This document shows positions 5,872 through 9,518 of a stretch of DNA of 9,518 bases, in pieces. The notes under the pieces were generated by a model. That model did not search any database, was not told the origin of the DNA, and saw only the letters and a list, made by a program, of their open reading frames with translations. Positions within the stretch are counted from its first letter, which is position 1, and the number at the start of each line of letters is the position of its first letter. The position numbers and the translations under genes were made by a program. The DNA comes from JASGDB01 sp049841315 (GTDB lineage Bacteria > Bacteroidota > Bacteroidia > Flavobacteriales > Weeksellaceae). Location of the stretch: positions 1-9,518 of the forward strand of contig JASGDB010000038.1 in assembly GCA_049841315.1 (NCBI GenBank), in the 5' to 3' direction.

Positions 5872-7701
5872 ATGAAAAAAATTACGGCAGTTTTTACACT
5901 GGTTTTTATGGCAAATTTGTTGTCTGCCCAGTTTCTGATTATTGGCAAAGACAGTATTTCCCTTTCGGATTTTAAGAAAGATTACAAATACGGTCTTGAA
6001 AATGCCGGAATTGCTCAAACCATAAAATCTGCTGAAGATTTCTACCTGATGCAGCAGTTTTCCGCTTCACAGAGTGTGGACACAACTGCAGCGTTTCAGC
6101 GCGCCGTGTGGCAGAGGGAATCGGAACTGAGAAAGGAAAAATTTTACCCGAAATCTATGGTTGAACCGCTTCTCAGAGAGTATGTGGACAATAATAAAAA
6201 CGAAGTAAAAGCCCTAATTTTCCTCGTGCAGAAAACCGATGGAGATACCAATGATTATCAGAAAGTATACAGCGATGTGAAATCCGGAAAGGTTTCCATG
6301 GAAGATGCGGTAAAACAATATACCCAATCAGGCGGTAAACCGCTTTACCTGAAAGCAGGAACCATTGACAACGAAATATACAGCGATTTGAAAAAATTGC
6401 AATCCGGGACTTATACCAAATTTTATGATAAGAACGGCTATTATATTTTTGCAAAATCCCTCGGAATACGCCCAAGTCTGGGACATCTGATTTTCGGCTC
6501 TATTTCTTATCCGAACGATGAGAAAGCAGAAGAAACGAAAAACAAAATTTACAACGATTTGAAAGCCGGGAAAAAATTCCAGGAAGTAGCAAGAACCTAC
6601 GGCTCAAACGAACACGAGAAGAAAAACGGCGGAGTTGTTTTAGGCTCTCCGACACTTCCGGATGAGGTGTACGAGCTGTTCAAAGGGCAGAAAGAAGGCT
6701 TCTATACGCAGCCGGTTTTGATGGAAAATAAATATTTTGTGCTCAATATTTATCAGATTACACCTTATGAGCTGAACGAAGGAACTTATGAACTGTTTTT
6801 TCAAGACATGCAGAGTTCAGTTTACAGACAGCTTCTGCAGGAAAAATTGTCAACTTACCTTAAATCCCAGCCGGGATATAAAGAATTTCCGCTATTTCAG
6901 AATCTGAAGAAATCGTATCAGGCATTTGATGCATACAAAAATGAGGGTGATGCCCTTTTTCAGTATAAAAATTTTAAAACAACCGTTAAAGATTTCAAAG
7001 ACATTATCGGCGATAAAAAAGACGAAGCTGCAAAACTGACCCCGCAGGAATGGGATGAGGTGTACAAAGAATTTGCCGATGAAAATTTGATAAAATCTTA
7101 CAGTCTTGATTTCCCTAACCTTCCGGAAGTGAAACAAGAGCTGGAGCAGACGAAAAAAATGCTGTATTCGGATTACGTGTTTTCAAAATACCTGAAAGAG
7201 CAGGTGCAGAAACATCCGGAATGGCTGGCGGAATACTATAATAAAAACAAATCCAAATACATCTGGGAAAAAAGAGCCGTAGGAAGAGTGGCGATTATTT
7301 CCGATTCAAAATTAGTGAAAGATGTCGAAAAGGAAATAAAAGATACCCAAAAATGGGAAGCTCTCAAAACAAAATATTACGGAAAACTGAATGAGAAAAA
7401 CCAGATTCTCGTTCATTTCGAGCAGGGAGAAATGCCGGAGAGTTCCGATGTATTCACCAAATACAAAGTTCCGTTTTCCAAAGGAATCCATACTGTAAAA
7501 ATGGAGGAAAGAGATTTGGTGATTGCGATAGATGAAATTCTTGAACCCTCGCAGATGACACAGGAAGAAGCGGCAGACCTCATAAAAGATGCCGTAACAG
7601 AGCAGAAACTGCAGGAACTGGTCGCAGAACAGAGAGCCAAAACCAAAATTATTGCCGAACCTGCATTTATTAAGGATTTGGAGAAAAATTTTAAGAAATA
7701 A
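5872..7701 (+). CDS. Secreted parvulin-type peptidyl-prolyl isomerase with tandem domains
   Basis: The protein has 609 residues and a signal peptide cleaved near NLLSAQ (about 19). Residues 108-198 form a degenerate parvulin-like unit (ALIFLVQ, SMEDAVKQYTQSGGKPLYL, YYIFAKSLG) in which the usual His of the first strand is missing. Residues 199-297 form a better unit: GHLIFGS with H205, FQEVARTYG, KKNGGVVLG, then LPDEVYELFKGQKEGFYTQPV and KYFVLNIYQ. The remaining 300 residues are charged and largely helical, with YNKNKSKYIWEKRAVGRVAI (from about 456) possibly leading into a third degenerate unit. The likely role is periplasmic folding of outer-membrane proteins, by analogy with SurA/PpiD-type chaperones. 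No transmembrane anchor is seen apart from the signal peptide. It lies between the kinase gene (24 nt upstream) and the SurA-like gene (66 nt downstream). Confidence 0.88.
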   Translation: MKKITAVFTLVFMANLLSAQFLIIGKDSISLSDFKKDYKYGLENAGIAQTIKSAEDFYLMQQFSASQSVDTTAAFQRAVWQRESELRKEKFYPKSMVEPLLREYVDNNKNEVKALIFLVQKTDGDTNDYQKVYSDVKSGKVSMEDAVKQYTQSGGKPLYLKAGTIDNEIYSDLKKLQSGTYTKFYDKNGYYIFAKSLGIRPSLGHLIFGSISYPNDEKAEETKNKIYNDLKAGKKFQEVARTYGSNEHEKKNGGVVLGSPTLPDEVYELFKGQKEGFYTQPVLMENKYFVLNIYQITPYELNEGTYELFFQDMQSSVYRQLLQEKLSTYLKSQPGYKEFPLFQNLKKSYQAFDAYKNEGDALFQYKNFKTTVKDFKDIIGDKKDEAAKLTPQEWDEVYKEFADENLIKSYSLDFPNLPEVKQELEQTKKMLYSDYVFSKYLKEQVQKHPEWLAEYYNKNKSKYIWEKRAVGRVAIISDSKLVKDVEKEIKDTQKWEALKTKYYGKLNEKNQILVHFEQGEMPESSDVFTKYKVPFSKGIHTVKMEERDLVIAIDEILEPSQMTQEEAADLIKDAVTEQKLQELVAEQRAKTKIIAEPAFIKDLEKNFKK

Positions 7702-7738
7702 TTATAAGTTTTAATTAACGATAATACGCTAATAATTA

Positions 7739-7746
7739 TAATTTTG
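7739..7746 (+). promoter_or_regulatory. -7 box of a probable promoter for the SurA-like gene
   Basis: TAATTTTG is an exact TAnnTTTG match in the 66-nt spacer, 21 nt ahead of the ATG at 7768, and implies a leader of roughly 15-18 nt. No good TTG lies at -33 spacing. The SurA-like gene may therefore have its own promoter in addition to read-through from the gene upstream. Confidence 0.5.
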
Positions 7747-7767
7747 CACTTTATATAAAAATCAAGT

Positions 7768-9120
7768 ATGAACAAAAATCTGAAATTCGTTTTCATTATT
7801 ACTGTTTTCAGTATATTCAGTACCACAGCAAAGGCTCAGCTGAAGCCGGGACATCTGATAGACGGAATTGCAGCTGTGATTGGAGACGAAATTGTTCTTG
7901 AATCCGACGTGGAAGAACAGGCCAATTATGCCAAACAACAGGGAGCTAATGTGCCGGATAAATGCGAGTTTCTTGAAGGAATCGTGAGCAACAAAATCCT
8001 GATTTACGAAGCCAAAAGAGATACCCTTATCGAAAACAGGTCTGCGGCGATTAAAGAACAGGCAAATTCAAAATACAGTCAGATTCTCGGGCAGTTCCCG
8101 GATGAAAAAACCATGCTGGAAGCCTATAAATTCCGTACTTCATACGAAATGAAGAATGCTATTGAAAAAATAGATACGGACAACTATTACGGGCAGATGA
8201 AATACCAGAGAGTAACCGAAAAAACCGACGTTACCCCGAATGAGGTTACCGATTTCTTTACTCAGTATCAGTATCAGCTTCCAAGGGTGAAAGATGAAGT
8301 TTCTCTTGCACAAATCAGCATGTACCCGAAATTGACGGATGAGCATAAAAAAGAAATAACCGACCGCCTCAATAAGATAAAGCAGGACATCCAAAACGGA
8401 GAAAGTTTTGAAAGTATGGCGAGAATCTATTCCGAAGACCCCGGTTCTGCCGCCAAAGGAGGACTTTACACCAATATTTCCAAAGGAAAAATGGTGAAGC
8501 CGTTTGAAGCAGCCGCGCTTAATCTTCAGGAAGGAGAACTATCCGAACCGGTGGAGTCGGAGTTCGGGTATCACCTGATTCAGTTAGTTAAAAAAAGCGG
8601 AAAATTTTATGACGCCAGGCATATTCTTTTGAAAGCCGAACCGAATGCTTCCGAAATTGCAACAGCAAAAAAAGAACTCGACAGTATCAAAACTTTGATT
8701 ACATCCGGTAAGATGACTTTCAAAGAAGCGGCATTCCGTTTTTCGGATGACAAAAAAACAAAATTCAGCGGAGGCGTTCTCACTTCCGATTCGGACGGCT
8801 CCGATAAAATCGAAAAAGCAAGCCTACCGTATGTTGTTTCCTATCAAATTGCCGGGCTTAACAAAGGAGATATGACGGGCGTTTTCGAAGATGAGCTGAA
8901 TCAGAAAAAAACAGTAACTCTGGTAAAAGTGAACGAAGTAATTCCCGAGCACCAGCTTTCTTTAGAAACCGATTACGACAGAATTAAGGGTATGGCACTC
9001 AATAAAAAGAAAAATGAAGTCCTTGAAAAATGGGTAAAAGAGCGCATTCCGAATATCTTTATTTCCGTGGACGACCGATACAGCAGTTGTTCTTTTAAGG
9101 AAGTCTGGAGCAAAAAATAA
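7768..9120 (+). CDS. surA: SurA-like periplasmic peptidyl-prolyl isomerase / outer-membrane protein chaperone
   Basis: The 450 residues follow the SurA layout. A signal peptide is cleaved after AKA (about 23). A SurA N-terminal segment follows, with the hallmark IDGIAAVIGDEIVLESDVEEQ (31-51). Then come two parvulin domains. The first (about 177-276) has SFESMARIYSEDPGSAAKGG and ELSEPVESEFGYHLIQL. The second (about 281-392) has ARHILLKAE, MTFKEAAFRFSDD and KFSGGVL. A short C-terminal helix with DDRYSSCSF completes the protein. SurA holds unfolded outer-membrane proteins, including the LPS-insertion protein LptD, on their way to the BAM complex; this is knowledge from proteobacterial SurA and an assumption here. 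It is the last gene before a strong terminator and sits next to a second parvulin. Confidence 0.93.
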   Translation: MNKNLKFVFIITVFSIFSTTAKAQLKPGHLIDGIAAVIGDEIVLESDVEEQANYAKQQGANVPDKCEFLEGIVSNKILIYEAKRDTLIENRSAAIKEQANSKYSQILGQFPDEKTMLEAYKFRTSYEMKNAIEKIDTDNYYGQMKYQRVTEKTDVTPNEVTDFFTQYQYQLPRVKDEVSLAQISMYPKLTDEHKKEITDRLNKIKQDIQNGESFESMARIYSEDPGSAAKGGLYTNISKGKMVKPFEAAALNLQEGELSEPVESEFGYHLIQLVKKSGKFYDARHILLKAEPNASEIATAKKELDSIKTLITSGKMTFKEAAFRFSDDKKTKFSGGVLTSDSDGSDKIEKASLPYVVSYQIAGLNKGDMTGVFEDELNQKKTVTLVKVNEVIPEHQLSLETDYDRIKGMALNKKKNEVLEKWVKERIPNIFISVDDRYSSCSFKEVWSKK

Positions 9121-9134
9121 CGAAGTAAAACCAT

Positions 9135-9170
9135 AAAATCCTCAAAATAGTTTGAGGATTTTTTTATTTT
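9135..9170 (+). terminator. Strong intrinsic terminator after the SurA-like gene
   Basis: AAAATCCTCAAA (9135-9146) and TTTGAGGATTTT (9151-9162) form a perfect 12-bp stem with an ATAG loop, followed by TTTATTTT. The stem begins 15 nt after the stop codon. It marks the end of the rightward kinase/parvulin/SurA-like transcription unit. Confidence 0.92.
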
Positions 9171-9218
9171 CGAGGATGAGCAATTTTGTCTATGCCAATG
9201 AAGCGGATTTGCTGAATG

Positions 9219-9252
9219 TTGCTTTTTTTTGTTTTTGATTCGTATAACTTTG
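9219..9252 (+). promoter_or_regulatory. Promoter-like TTG...TAACTTTG site in the noncoding tail
   Basis: TTG (9219-9221) and the exact -7 match TAACTTTG (9245-9252) are 23 nt apart, at the upper limit of the Bacteroidota spacing. Transcription would start near 9257 and run rightward into the structured region, where no gene is visible. Confidence 0.4.
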
Positions 9253-9256
9253 CTCA

Positions 9257-9355
9257 TCAAAAACTTAGAGCCAGTTTAAATTTTACCGAAATTTATTTCT
9301 ATGGCTCATAAAGAATGTCTTTGCTAAATTTTGATGCTCTTTTGAGCGTATTTTT
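9257..9355 (+). ncRNA. Candidate small structured RNA
   Basis: Downstream of the promoter-like site, GAGCCA/TGGCTC (9268-9273 and 9302-9307) encloses TAAATTT/AAATTTA (9277-9283 and 9289-9295) with a TACCG-type loop. After a 26-nt linker, ATGCTC/GAGCGT (9334-9339 and 9344-9349, one G·T pair) has a TTTT loop and is followed by a T run, like a terminator. Promoter, nested stem and terminator-like hairpin would give a transcript of about 95-100 nt. It matches no RNA family I know. A remnant of a mobile element or a dispersed repeat could look the same. Confidence 0.25.
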
Positions 9356-9433
9356 CACTTCTTATTTTCGATTTATCCCGATAAATCTTCAAACACGAAG
9401 CAAAAAATCCATCTCAAAATAGCTATAAAAATT

Positions 9434-9460
9434 GGTTCTTCGACAAAAACTGTGGATTTT
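9434..9460 (+). mobile_element. Possible terminal inverted repeat of an ISL3-like insertion sequence
   Basis: GGTTCTTCGACAAAAACTG begins at 9434. ISL3-family ends typically start with GG followed by CTTC/CTTT, then a run of A within CAAAA and a nearby TGTGGA; this resemblance is from memory. The matching opposite end and a transposase would lie beyond the right edge, so this cannot be confirmed here. It may equally be a solitary repeat. Confidence 0.25.
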
Positions 9461-9496
9461 AAAATTAACATTTATCTATAAATTCTCAATTCCTGT

Positions 9497-9518
9497 TCTT
9501 TTGTCTTGAAACAAAAGA
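9497..9518. repeat. Hairpin TCTTTTGT / ACAAAAGA at the right edge
   Basis: A perfect 8-bp stem (9497-9504 and 9511-9518) encloses the loop CTTGAA and may extend past the window. I recall similar sequences scattered in flavobacterial intergenic regions but cannot verify copy number. Confidence 0.45.

Larger units (their letters stand above)
9171..9518. other. 348-nt region without a convincing gene
   Basis: No frame on either strand gives a plausible gene. The stretch instead carries a promoter-like site (9219-9252), a chain of stem-loops (9268-9355), an isolated palindrome GATTTAT/ATAAATC (9370-9376 and 9381-9387, loop CCCG), a possible insertion-sequence end (from 9434) and a hairpin at the right edge (9497-9518). 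Confidence 0.7.

Noticed and set aside
7413..7826. Minus-strand frame of 137 codons across the end of the parvulin gene and the start of the SurA-like gene
   Set aside because: It spans two genes and a promoter on the other strand and has a low-complexity Ser/Ile/Leu composition.
9472..9518. Minus-strand open frame entering from the right edge and ending in TAA at 9472-9474
   Set aside because: It is only 15 codons, lies across a hairpin and has no recognisable protein character.
1..9518. tRNA, rRNA or known riboswitch
   Set aside because: No cloverleaf with a TTCGA loop, no rRNA motif and no recognisable riboswitch core was found in any intergenic stretch.

Overview
The window looks like ordinary chromosome from a member of the Bacteroidota, most likely a Flavobacteriia of the Chryseobacterium/Elizabethkingia (Weeksellaceae) type. 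The evidence is a GldD gliding-motility lipoprotein, an OstA-like protein, low-GC coding DNA, almost no Shine-Dalgarno sequences, and several perfect TAnnTTTG elements, which are the -7 box of Bacteroidota promoters. The assignment to a genus is inference.

Left part (1-2400): the first 72 bases can be read as the C-terminal end of a rightward gene cut by the window edge. Converging on it is a leftward two-gene operon, a Fur-family repressor (1874-2347) followed with a 1-base overlap by a large OstA-like periplasmic protein (135-1874). A weak hairpin lies between the convergent ends. A perfect -7 box and a 10-bp-spaced direct repeat sit in front of the fur-like gene.

Middle part (2400-4926): a 65-nt element with nested inverted repeats lies in the divergent intergenic space. 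It is followed by a promoter and a small secreted protein of unknown function (2565-3029), then mutY with a TTG start (3093-4130), then gldD (4200-4754). The 172-nt gap after gldD is packed with short repeats: an 11-bp direct repeat, a second 11-bp direct repeat, and a GC-rich hairpin next to an AT-rich hairpin.

Right part (4927-9170): a PfkB/ribokinase-family kinase (4927-5847), a 609-residue secreted protein with tandem parvulin-like domains (5872-7701), and a SurA-like chaperone with two parvulin domains (7768-9120). The set ends at a strong intrinsic terminator (9135-9170). The last 348 bases hold no convincing gene, but they contain a promoter-like site, several stem-loops and a sequence resembling an insertion-sequence end.

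Much of the coding content concerns the cell envelope: an OstA-like protein of the LPS-transport superfamily, a SurA-type outer-membrane chaperone, a second parvulin, the GldD lipoprotein tied to gliding and type IX secretion, and one unknown exported protein. MutY (DNA repair), the kinase and the Fur-like regulator do not fit that theme. I see no undescribed defence, mobile or biosynthetic system. The most interesting material is the intergenic structured DNA.
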